From: Kitagawia praeruptora
Lineage: Eukaryota; Streptophyta; Magnoliopsida; Apiales; Apiaceae
Direction of reading: 5' to 3'
Length of the DNA stretch: 64,000 bases
Assembly: GCA_037693485.1 (NCBI GenBank)
Contig: CM075347.1
Location: 150,198,501-150,262,500 of the forward strand
The notes beneath the pieces were generated by a model. The model saw only the letters and a list, made by a program, of their open reading frames with translations, was not told the origin of the DNA and made no database searches. Of the stretch, positions 33,670 to 44,856 are shown piece after piece (positions within the stretch are counted from its first letter, which is position 1; the number at the start of each line of letters is the position of its first letter). The translations under genes were made by a program, and so were the position numbers.

Positions 33670-36009
33670 TGTTCATGGTCTTAGACTCTTACTCTTAATT
33701 ATCTCTAGATTAAGAAGCACTATATGTTTATTATCTATTGTCTCTCTCTAATTTTTATTTATGAGTTTTATCTTTTGTGTTTTATTCGTGAATGTCTGTT
33801 TGGATGTTAATCGGATGGATGTTACAGATCTCTTGTAGCATTTTGAGTTAAATTAATAAGAGTTGACAGTACTCTTGTTTTAATAAGTTATCCATTTATT
33901 TCTGCATGTCAAGTGCATTGCTCCACGGTGATGAAACAGTTTATAGGAATATAATCTAGAATATTTTCTACACTTAAGTCCGTCATATTTTAGGACAAGT
34001 CCAGCACTATTTAAGACCCGTGCACATTACGTATGATCAGTTTTATGTTGTTAATAATATGATGTACTATTTAAGCCAAAAAAAAGCCGTTGCGAGAATC
34101 GTATTGTTGATCTTTTCTGGTACTAGGAGTGGTTTGACATAACTTGGGTACTTCTTGATTCGCTATGAACTTCGATTAGATAGAATCATATTAGATGAAA
34201 TGTTGCTTTTCAGACCAGAGGAGAAGTGGCCAAAGAAAAGAGTACATTAAGATAACCTTTTATCTTGAAGATAAATATCAGGATAACAGGTTGTGGAACG
34301 GGTTCGTGATCAGCTGTTCAGATTCTATATTTGTGTCAGTGTGTATCCATGCCGTGAATAGTGGTATGTAACAGAAATTGTGTCCATTCTTAGATGTGTA
34401 TATGATATAATTTCGGACATGCCAATTTGTTTTTTAATTGATACGTATTGTCGTTTATCAGTTGTGGAACCAAGCAATTCTTATTAGGTAAAAACAGGAC
34501 TTGTGAGGGATCTCATTCTCGCGTATGTTGATTTTAGTAGGCCTTGCGAGGGATCTCCTTTTCTCACGTATGTGGATTTTAATTTTGTGCTCTCATGATA
34601 CGCAACGCAAGAACTTATGGCGTTATAGGCTGTTGATTATAAAATTTATCAGAATTTTGATATGAATGCTGGCTGCACATAGTAAAAAGAGTAGACAGAT
34701 GCTATAATCACATCGACCATCAAAGCAAAAGTTATAAGAAGGCATGTAGTGCTCTGGAACATGCAGGTTTAGTACAGCACCCACGAGCTGTTGGTACAAA
34801 CTGTTGGAGAGAATAATGAAGAAAGAAGCCTCTTTGTGTGTCAGTACAAAATGTGGGGAAGAATGTGTAGAGGAAAGGTAGAGAGTGAAATGTGAGAGTG
34901 TCCACTCGTGACAACGCTATATAGGAGTAGGAGGTGTTCTTATATGAAACTATACGAGTGAATGCGCCAACCAAATGTACGAGAGCAACATGGATTTTAT
35001 TCCACACATGATTGAGCCGAGTCTTCGATCTTCTTGTTTTGTTTCTCTCTTTTATAGAACACACTCGATCGACCTGACCAAGAGACCATTAGTGGATTGA
35101 TTACAAGATGACTATGCAGCAGTCTCCGTGTCTGACCGACTTTTGCTTAATCTGACACAACTATAATCATCCTCAACTTACTACCGGAAGCAACTGCAAT
35201 TAGCATCTGTCTAATGTTCAACTTAAACAGGTGTTCTTTCTGTTTCCTAACGATATTAATTATATCATTCAGAGGAAACACATCAGATGTCTTCCGAAAA
35301 ACTAACTTATTTCGTAAGGTGATATTGATTTTAGTAAAAGAATAGCAATATCTATTACATATTTTCATGTACGCGCCATCAGACGACCAACTTACGGAAC
35401 TTGAACACTGATGTATATCAGGTATGGTGCACTTAAATCTAACTTGAAAACCTCATTAATTCGTTAATATAAGTAGAATTCTGCTTCCTGCAGTTAGCGT
35501 ATCGTGCTTTGAAGAATTTAGGGTCAATAAGATGAAGTTGTAATAAGATTTTACAAATGTGTGTTATCTTCTACAATGAGCTTCTGGATTTAATCCTAAA
35601 TCGCAGTTCAGTACTTAGTAACAAGTGAAGAATGCCCTACTGGTGTGTTGCTGCTGGAACTATACGTGTACCATTCCGATATTTCTAATTTTCTTATGAT
35701 ACTTTGATGAAGTTTAGATTTTATTGGCTCTTAGCCATTGCATTGATAATTTTAGAAAAACAATAAAATGATCAATGATAAGTTTCCTGTTTGGTTATCA
35801 TCTATCCTTAATTATTAGTTAATTCATTTCAATGTTTTGATTAAATTGGAAGTAATACGACATCATGTAAAGGATTTGATAGACAATTTTTTTCAAAAGG
35901 ATAATACGACACCAGTAAAGGATTTAATAGACAATTTTTTTCAAAAGAAAATTATTAGAGGTACAAAATTGATATCCAAAATGTTTCTCGAATGTCACAT
36001 GATTTCTCT
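33670..36009. other. Intergenic DNA without recognisable gene
   Basis: AGP 3' untranslated region to about 33900, then mixed-complexity DNA. Minus-strand frames at 34732-35064 and 35147-35368 show no domain that I recognise. 35854-35950 is a tandem duplication of period 49 (AATACGACA.CA.GTAAAGG). Confidence 0.5.
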
Positions 36010-36011
36010 TA

Positions 36012-36244
36012 CTCCCTCTATTTTTTATTATATGACGCTTGACTTTTTGCACACATTTCCAAGTGCGTTGACCGGTCATTTAAAATTATTATTTTTAAAA
36101 TTTTCAATTTTTGAATTAAAATACACAATAAATATTTTAATTCACAAAAAGAAAATTTAAAAAATAATAATTTTAAATACCCGGTCAAAACACTTAGAAA
36201 TGTGTGAAAAAAGTCAAACATCATATAATAAAAAACAAAGGGAG
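36012..36244. mobile_element. Stowaway MITE, 233 bp
   Basis: The termini CTCCCTCTATTTTTTATTAT and ATAATAAAAAACAAAGGGAG are inverted. The target duplication is TA (36010-36011 and 36245-36246). The interior is an AT-rich extended palindrome. This is the standard form of Tc1/mariner-derived Stowaway elements. Confidence 0.9.
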
Positions 36245-36246
36245 TA

Positions 36247-37413
36247 ATTTGTTGTAATAGTATTAAATGAGCATGGATCCCATGTATTCACATTAATTAC
36301 AACAATTAAAACATTTCAAACGTCCCGTCATCCATGTCACCAATTCGAAAATAAATGTTTTATATATATTTTAAATACACATTATTAAAAGATAAATATT
36401 TGAAAATGGAGGGAATAATATCTCATTTAACGAACTCCTTATCAGCACAAATTTTTACGAATTGAATCATATAAAAAATAAAAGGCAGACATATAAAACA
36501 TATAATTATTCCACTCCCAGTCTCAAACATAACATTAATTATTCCATTTTTGAATGTATTCCTAAGTTTTTGAAATGTTTTCTTTTAAAATAATAGTTAT
36601 TAGGATCATAAATTTGAATGTTAGAGATTTCAAAATTTTCCTAAAACTTGTTTTAGACGTGACTTCGATAAATTTAAAAAATTAGAAGCAATTTTAAAAG
36701 GTTCGCAACAACAACTAGATCCAAGGGAAATGAAATGTAGTAGTTAGTGATAAAAAAAAATTGTGTAGTGACCAACATCTGGGAATACATTATCAGATGC
36801 ATAAAAATAATGTTTTACCGCTGCATACTAAAGGGAACACACATCTGTTGCAAATGCATATCGCGCATTAAATTGCTGTATTAGGACTGTTTCTAGTGGT
36901 TTGATACATTTACAGGTATCGATCAATCATTTCTTCTTCCCAAGAAGAAATTCCAATAGAAGTACTAGCAGTCTTCCCAAGAAGAAATTCCAATAGAAGT
37001 ACTAGTAATCTTGAAAATAGCTACAATAAATAGCGATAAGTTTTTTAAATGTCTCATGGACTCTTGATTTCCTACTTGCAGCTGTGTGAACTTGACTCCG
37101 CCTCTTGGAAAGAATCGTTGGGCTGCTCTCATCGACCAATTGGATCGTAGTCGTAAAAGTCCAATGCGACGTTCTTGTACATAGTTTCTGCACACTATTG
37201 CACACTATGGATATAGAAGAAAATTAACATTTGCACAAAAAAAATATTTTGTTTGTTAAATACTATGAAGTAATAAAACTAAACGTACCGATGGCTTTTC
37301 AGCATTGACCAATGATACAAGCATACTTGGAGGACATATATAGGATTATTAAATAGTGGGAGCTAAAAAAATTCTTTGGTGCTGCTAAGAATGGACACTG
37401 AACCAACAAGAAG
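36247..37413. other. Intergenic DNA with a 37-bp tandem repeat
   Basis: AT-rich to about 36850. 36935-36971 and 36972-37008 are a nearly perfect tandem pair (TCTTCCCAAGAAGAAATTCC...). Overlapping minus frames at 36965-37205 include moderate-complexity sequence but no family I know. Confidence 0.5.
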
Positions 37414-37860
37414 AACATTAGGCTAAGAAAAAAGAGAGAGAAACAAAGAGAAAAGAAAAAAGAGAAGAAAGAAGAGAGAAGAGAGAAGAGATAATGGTGA
37501 AATATAACATGATCTTCACTGCTCAACTAGAAAATGTGGATGAAGTTGAACCCACCGGAGAAGGAAATTTGTTTGGAATTTCAGTCGAGGTTAGTTTAAA
37601 GTTTTAATTTTGTTATGGTTATTAGTTTATTTTTCTTCTTTTAATAATAACCTCGACTGAAATTAAAACTAATAACCATAACAAAATTAAAACTTTAAAC
37701 TAACCTCGACAAATTTCCTTCTCCGGTGGGTTCAACTTCATCCACATTTTCTAGTTGAGCAGTGAAGATCATGTTATATTTCACCATTATCTCTTCTCTC
37801 TTCTTTCTTCTCTTTTTTCTTTTCTCTTTGTTTCTCTCTCTTTTTTCTTAGCCTAATGTT
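37414..37860. repeat. Inverted duplication of a CZIB-like leader and first exon
   Basis: The left arm 37414-37628 and right arm 37666-37860 are reverse complements. The left arm contains a purine-rich leader and a first exon, ATG 37494 to 37589 (MVKYNMIFTAQLENVDEVEP...), ending at a GTTAGT donor, plus the intron start. The right arm carries the same region inverted, missing about a dozen bases at the exon end (GGAAATTTGTCGAGGTTAG). The 37-bp spacer includes a further inverted scrap, CCTCGACTGAAATT. This is a paralogous copy of the exon at 38160, not part of that gene's own reading frame. Confidence 0.93.
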
Positions 37861-38512
37861 GTTGTTCTCAGATATGCTTACTAAGTTTACATAAATAAGA
37901 CTCAGTTGTACCCATTTCCATTATGAGCGTTCATTTAGTGTATCAGACTACTACTGTATATCGTATAAATGTGAGGTGTTGCCTTGTTGAGTTGTTGCTG
38001 TTGTACGTTCACCGCCTAAACCTTTAACATTGAAGGTGTTGCCTCATCTTTTCGTATTCCCCAAACATAACATTGAAGCTACATAAGTACATAACATAAG
38101 TACTACATTGAAGCTGAAAATATACATTGAGATTTGAGACTTTGAGAGTGAGGAAAAAAATGGTGAAATATAACTTGATTTTCACAGCTGAACTGGAGAA
38201 TGTTGCTGAAGTTGACCCCATAGGAGAAGGAAATTTGTTTGGAATTTCGGTGGAGGTTAGCTACTCTGTTTAGTCTTTGTTTATTGTGCTTACTTTTTCT
38301 TTTTGCTAAATTTTTGCTAAATAATTTATTGTGCTTACTTGTTTGTATACGTTGTGTTTATATGTTGGTGTTTAATTAGCTTACCTCTGTAGTGGTTGAA
38401 TGTTTTATATGTTGTGTTTATATGTTGGTACTCTGCATTTATATGTTGGTACTCTGCATATGGTGCTCGATTATATATCACTTTGATTTTTTGTTCCTGA
38501 TGTTTATCCCTT

Positions 38513-38620
38513 CCCTGAGCAAATTTATTCATAGGTTCGGTCCCTTCGAACCTCACTCCAAACCTACCCTGAGCAAATTTATTCATAGGTTCGGTCCCTT
38601 CGAACCTCACTCCAAACCTA
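38513..38620. repeat. 54-bp tandem duplication
   Basis: Two copies of CCCTGAGCAAATTTATTCAT... at 38513 and 38567, essentially identical, inside CZIB intron 1. Confidence 0.9.
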
Positions 38621-38643
38621 ACTCTAAATATTTGTAAAAATAT

Positions 38644-38710
38644 TGTTATTCAAAGGGTTTGAACCCATGACCTTTCAGAACAAAATTTAACACCATAACC
38701 AGTTGAGCTG
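38644..38710 (-). other. tRNA-like relic
   Basis: The minus strand shows CAGCTCAACTGGTTATGG, like a pol III box A, and GGTCATGGGTTCAAACCC, like box B. It does not close a complete cloverleaf that I can verify, so a SINE or tRNA-derived relic is more likely than a tRNA gene. Confidence 0.35.
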
Positions 38711-38785
38711 TGTGAGAATTTGAATTTATATTAAAAATCATTAGCTACATACATAAATATTTGTATAATGTATAATCCCAATAAT

Positions 38786-38884
38786 TATACATACATACAC
38801 ACATACTTACATTCATACATAATTAATAATTATAAATACACATATATAAATAATTATACATGCATACGTACATACATACATACA

Positions 38885-38920
<36 letters not shown>

Positions 38921-38941
38921 TATACATACATACATACATAA
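38786..38941. repeat. (CATA)n microsatellite block
   Basis: CATACATA runs with interspersed AATTATTAATTATACATGCATACG. The composition and order resemble units of the large array at 51.3-53.2 kb. Confidence 0.85.
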
Positions 38942-38951
38942 TTATTAATTA

Positions 38952-38980
38952 CTAGTATTATAGCCCGCCATGCTGGGCGT
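38952..38980 (-). mobile_element. Helitron-like 3' terminus, minus orientation
   Basis: On the minus strand an imperfect hairpin CGCCCAGCATGGCGGGC precedes TATAATA-CTAG-T. The hairpin-CTAG-T arrangement parallels the ends at 23291 and 54499. The element would extend to the right, but no 5' end was found. Confidence 0.4.
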
Positions 38981-39624
38981 TTAAGGTATAAAAAAAATAT
39001 TTTGGTTGATTTATGCATTGAAATTGTTGGAAAATTGGTTATATGAAAAGGAGTTCTTCGTTAATAATATAATTCATTACAAAAAACAAATACTTAATTG
39101 TAGAATTCGAGGACAAATAGTAAGCAACTTAAATTTTAGTCTTCATTTTGCATGTATCCCTGTAATTTGATTGAAAATTTAAGTTTGACATTGGTTGTAC
39201 TTAATATGTCTACTACTAAAATAGCTATTTATTTATGAAGACTAATAACCACGAATGAAAATTTAAAATTATGAATGTATAAACACTATTAGTAATTTTA
39301 AAATCATAAATAAAACTTCTCGGCACCGCCTCCGGCGGCACCTCGCCTTTTTTACAATTTTTTTTAATACAAATATAAAAAAATGAAATAATAATTTAAC
39401 TTACTTTTGAATTTAACTTTTGTATTATATCTAATATTTTCAAAGAAACTGACTGAGACCTCAAACCATCAGTTCCATATCTCAAGGAGCACATTGATAG
39501 TATATTTAACATACACAAACTCAGAAACAATGCACAATAGTGAAGGAATAAACATGTTCATTTTTCTATTACTATAACTTTATGACATAAGTGATACAAA
39601 TGGGATCACATTACAAAAAAAGCA
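38981..39624. other. AT-rich intronic DNA
   Basis: No coding content. A GC-rich hairpin (GGCACCGCCTCCGGCGGCACC, about 39322) stands out in otherwise AT-rich sequence. Possibly the interior of the Helitron-like element. Confidence 0.4.
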
Positions 39625-39629
39625 ATCAA

Positions 39630-42600
39630 TGTAATGACCCGAAAAATTACGTGTAATTTATTATATTAAAATATATTTTTAGTTGATTTTAATGTGTGTT
39701 AGTTTATTTTTAATGCATTTAAACGCGTTATGATTTTTATTAAATCGGAAAATTATCCCATACGTGTTATGTGACTTCTGTGTATCATAGAATATTTTAT
39801 TCTATTTTTCTGTAATTTTTATATTTTTAGAATACAGTTATTTCGTATTTTAATTTTCGGACCCAGCCCCTATATTGAATTCGAGACCCTGTTTTTCATA
39901 AAACTATTTTTATATAATAATGGGATGTTCAAAAATGTAGTATTTTGTAATTTTTGTAATATTCGTAATTTTTGGGAAATTTTGACATTTATATTATATT
40001 TGTTTTAAAATAAAATTTTTACATTTTTATCCCATAAAAATTATTTTTAAGGCTTAATGATTTTAATTAGGGGTTAAAAATATTTTTGGGGTATTAATTT
40101 TCAGATTTATATAAATAGCAGAATTTTATTTTTAATTGTTAAAATTAATCAAAAATCAGATTTTTGATTTTATTTTCTGGAAAATTCTTTGAATATTGTT
40201 CTTGGTGTTCTTGGAGATCAAACACACTTTTGACAGTGATTCCGGCATCCAAATCGATCATGTGAGTAACCAAACTGAAGCTCTTGATCTCTACTACATG
40301 TTTATGTAGGTGTTCATAACCAAAATTGTCTGATTCGAAAATTTGTTTTTTTAATTTTAATTTTCGAACTTGTTTAATTTGTTGTGGATTGTGTAGTGAT
40401 TTGTTGTTGATGTGGTTAGTGTCTATAGATTTCTTATGATCCCAGGAGTATTGTGATAATTTTTGTTTGAATTTTAGTGTCCTAAATAAGAAAATCGAAA
40501 TTTGGTGGGGGTGAACTTTGATTTCGATTTTCTAGCTTCTTGGATGATTGTTTGATGTTCTTGATGTTAGATATGAATTGTTGAACTCCTAAGCTTCGAT
40601 TTGATGTATAGAACTCGTAGTTTGGTGTTGATTTTCGGTTCGTCGGAAAGTTTTTGAAGCTCGCCGGAATTTTTCGGATTTTGGCCGGATTCGGCGATTG
40701 GTTAGCCGGATTCTGCGTTTGTTAGTTTGGTTTGATTGTTGGGTTGTTGTGGAACGTTTTGCAATCAAAAACTCTGTGAAACGGAGTGTTTTGAAGCTCG
40801 CCGGAGTTGGCCGGAAACGTCGCCGGCGGCGACTTCTGCCATTAACGCCGACGATGTTCTTGGAGCATTCATACGAAGAACAGTGAAGATGGTGATGAAT
40901 AGTAACCATTTGATCCTAAAAATCTGTTAACCTTTTCTGAAAAATGATTTTGAGAATTGATTTTTACTTTTTACTAATTATTTTTACTTTTATTTACTTT
41001 TAATTACTTTTTAATTCTGAATTTAATTATAAATTTCAGAAATTTTATTTTCTGAAAATGTTTTATAAATCCAGAATTTATTTCTGAATTCTATTTTTAT
41101 TTCTTTATTTCTTTATTTAATTGTTTTTAATTCAAAAATAATTAAGAATTAAATACTTTTAATTATATTAATTAATCTCAAATAATGATTTAATTAATTT
41201 GATTATCTAATAAATGTAATTATTTATTAGATAATTTCATTAATTAATTATTACTTGAATCTAATTAATTTATTTAGGATTATTTAATTTTTAATTAACC
41301 AATTTTCTGTTTAAAAGTGATTTAAAATAGAAAGAAATTGTTTTAAATCCTAAAAATAATCCGGGAACGGTAAAAATATTTTTAAAATTCTAAAATTATT
41401 TATAAACCCGGATTAGATAATTATAAAAATATTTTGGTGATCCAATAATTACCCGGAGGGTTTATTAGCGATCCTTTTTTATTCAAAAAGGGTATTTAAA
41501 TCTTTTAAAATTCTTTTAAGTGATTTAAAATATTTTTAAATATTCTAAAAATACTTTGAATGCTCTTTTATTTGTAAGTCGTATCTGCTATGTGAATTAC
41601 GTGCTATGTGATTATGTGATCTAATTATGGAGTCCTTATACGTGCGATGTAAATTGTCAAGATATTAAGTATCAAGGGTTAGGTTATAAATTGAGTTGTG
41701 ATCGATATATATATAGTTAATGTGTGTTAATTGTTTATGTGATTTATATTATAAGATGTCATTAAGAGTAGACGATGTTTTCTTTGATTTACTGGCAACG
41801 ATGGTCGGATATCGTTTATTTTCATAAGGATTAATTGTTAATATTGACTTAGGTTGGTCAACAGAGATAAGTAGATGTCTAATCAAGGAGGTTGGAGATA
41901 GATGCAATATTCTTTGTGGGTTATGAAGAAGGTTGGAGATGGATGCAGTATTGTTTGTGGATTGTAATAAAGAAGGTTGGAGATGAAAGTATTGTTTATG
42001 GAATTGCTGGGTTACTTGTGAGGTGTTTTAACACCGGGAAAACGTCTATGTTCAAAGGGGACATTTCCAATTATTTTCTTCTGGCAGAGATATTGGTAAG
42101 CATGGTTACTACGTTCGAATTGAGTTTATAAGCGTTAGTAAAGTATCAGAATTGTCGTCTGAAGACTGAAGTACCAGCTTATGTTTGACTATAGAAGTAG
42201 ACGCGCAGGCTCAATGTCAACGGATCAGACTCGTGGCAATCGCAAGAGCGTCAAACCAGCGAATGATCAACAGAGGACATGATGACGTGAGATAGAAGAA
42301 GATAGTTGTATTACTTCGGCGCTACGTAATAACAAAGGACCAGAGGCAAGTATTTTCTTGATCATCTTAAACACTGTTTATTTTATGTTTTATTGATTCA
42401 TATCATGACAAATAGTTATTGTTCAGAGCTATTTGTGGTTCTTAAATATTTTTGTGCGAACACAGTTGTTTGTTATTAGTACCCTTGATGTGGGGAATTG
42501 TTTCAGATAAACTCTTCATATCCTCATTATCGTAGTAATAATGGGATATGACCTGTATTTAAAACTAAGCATTTCCTGTTGAATTCGGAAATTGCTCTAT

Positions 42601-43518
42601 TGGATTGGAAAATAGTAAAGCGTAGGAGGCCACATGTCGTAGTTGGTCCGGCTATATTTAAGGAGGATATGGTAACCATACCATCTTCCTATAGGCTAAC
42701 ATTACTTGCCTATTTTGGGTACCCCAGAAATCCGAACTATACACACACGGAAAAAAGAGAATACCGGTGGAGTATAGAGGGTCCCATTGCCTTAGAACCT
42801 GATCAGGGGGCAATGGTGTTTCAGTTATATAAGTGTATCCAATCCATATCGCCAGAATGGCTATTATATATTGTGAGTTGGCAGATGATTCATTTTTATG
42901 ACATGCCAAATGATTTCAGTTATGATTTGAATTATATCACAGTTGTTGATTCAGTTTTCTCTATAAACTGTTTTACATTTCAGTTGATTTGATGCCCCAC
43001 TTATCCTGGTTTTATATCAAAATTTTTATACGCTTGCTGAGCATTTCTTTCGCTCATACTTGCTGTTGTAAATCCTAACATTTCAGTAAGGTGGTTTGGC
43101 GAGATTTATTCGCTCAGTTCAGAAAGAGAAGAAGCGTGATGCTATTTCGAAGATGACTTGGCTCAGGATGTCTGGATTTAGAGTAAGATCTATTTTATAT
43201 AATTGAGTTCTAATATTTATTATTATTATGTACTAGTCTAGTTGGCCTGGCGTACTTCTTATCGAAGTTACACCAGTGGTTTATGATTTGATCAAAGAGA
43301 ATGATGTAAAGAAGGAATGTTTTTTTTTATCTAATGGAATTTGGATTCTTGTTTCTAGCCCTATAACCTTAAAAGATCTTGGTATTTTTGGGGTCACAGA
43401 TGTATATTTCCAGTGTTGGACAATCACAAATGGATGATTATTATTAATCAGATGTTTTATTTTGAGGATTTTTGCGTGGCAACCAAATCTTCTGACCCCG
43501 GATTTGGGGGGTGTCACA
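39630..43518 (+). repeat. Left LTR of the LARD
   Basis: 3889 bp, TGTAATGACCCG to GTGTCACA. A TATA-like TATATAAATAG lies at about 40108-40118. Open frames within it on both strands recur in the right LTR only because the LTRs are copies. A GC-rich block with repeated GCCGGA motifs (about 40640-40860) contrasts with the AT-rich remainder. Confidence 0.93.
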
Positions 43519-44856
43519 GTTGGTATCAGAGCAGGGTTATAGTAAACTAGGAACGAGAGTGTGTAGGAGTGTGTATAGTTAAGTAAGGAACGTCCGAGCT
43601 CATGTAGAGTTCGTATTGGACTATTGGGTATAGTACCAATTAGTAAGTTAAGATTGGAGTACTCGTTTGAGATAGTTGTGCTGAATTGGATAAATCGCCT
43701 GGCGAATGGAGATGTCTATTGTGGAATCTTCAGAGATTATTACGAGTTGACGATGACATACGATATCGATATTCTTAAAACGTGGAAAGGAAGAAGCTTA
43801 AATTCGAATGACGAGCTATCGAAGGAATTGGCAGAGAAGGCATAAGTAGAGACCTTGGCAATACCTTTTCTTTCTATGAATTATTTTGATATCACTCCTA
43901 AAGAGGTATTTGTTAAAAGATATATCTTCTCTTCTAAATAGTGACATTTTGAATTTCAACTTTTTGTTTTCTCCAGTGGTTAATAACTTTATTTACAATA
44001 TAGTACCACTTGTTCGGTACTTTCTTTTGGTTATTCATCTTCTCAAAAATAACACCTTTGGAATTTTTCATTTAAATCCAAAGTGTGCTTCAGAGAATTA
44101 TTTGTCCGAAAACATCAGTTATTAATTTGATTTCATATTCCTTTCATATTTATGTACTCCTACTGAGACGAACAACCCTATTTATAGGGGACACCAGGTA
44201 TATCTGTCTGTGTGATAGAAGTTGGATGGGACGCCATCACTGGTGTGTTGTGTATTACAAGAAGGCTGATCACCTTTAATTGTAAATGTCGGAGCTAAGA
44301 CACACAATGTCGGGTTCATATGATCATATTGATCTCTTAGTTATTCTCTTATTTCAAATCAGGTTGCTTTAAAATTCGTAAATTCATAACCACAATTGTG
44401 AGACATTTGCTATGATATGGAATCTGTTCTCTTCAAAATTTCATGATTTTTGTTATCTCTATTGAATTTCAAGGGTATGCCAATCAGGTCAGGATAAGCG
44501 AAATTCGCAGATAGAAATTAGATTCGCAACGGAATTGCCAAGAGTAAGAACGAGTCCTAAAATGATAAGAATATCAGTGGCATATCAATGGAATCAGTTC
44601 TCTCTCTCTCAAGGATATTATGTTAATGGAAAGTTGGTCGAGCCATATTTGAAACGAATAATGATGGGTTGTAAGACTCCCGTGATAACTGTGTCAGATA
44701 GAGACCCTATAGTTGAATTGAGATTTTGGAGAAGTTGTTTAAGAAGGAACACTATCCCCAGTTTTGTAAAGCAAGTGTTGATGGTGAAGGAGTTAAGGAA
44801 CCTCACTAGTTGCCTTAGCTGATTCCGAGGACGGAATCCTTATAAGGGGGGAAGAA
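43519..44856 (+). pseudogene. LARD interior with decayed gag and integrase scraps
   Basis: At 44213-44280 the plus strand reads GRHHWCVVYYKKADHL, resembling the Cys/His knuckle region of gypsy Gag with lost cysteines. At 44535-44822 a 95-codon frame includes ITVSDRDPIVELRFW, resembling the second catalytic Asp region of a Ty3/gypsy integrase. Protease and reverse transcriptase are absent, and the pieces lie in different frames with stops between them. These similarities are judged by eye and need a profile search. Confidence 0.5.

Noticed and set aside
34732..35368. Minus-strand frames of 110 and 73 codons
   Set aside because: No domain, signal or splice pattern that I can support.
40589..40930. 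Overlapping frames rich in Arg on both strands, repeated at 45816-46157
   Set aside because: They recur only because they lie in the two LTRs. The GCCGGA-rich block creates stop-poor frames on both strands, and no domain is recognisable.
42579..42992. 137-codon frame in the left LTR
   Set aside because: The copy in the right LTR is broken by a one-base change in an A run, and no family resemblance was seen. Likely chance.
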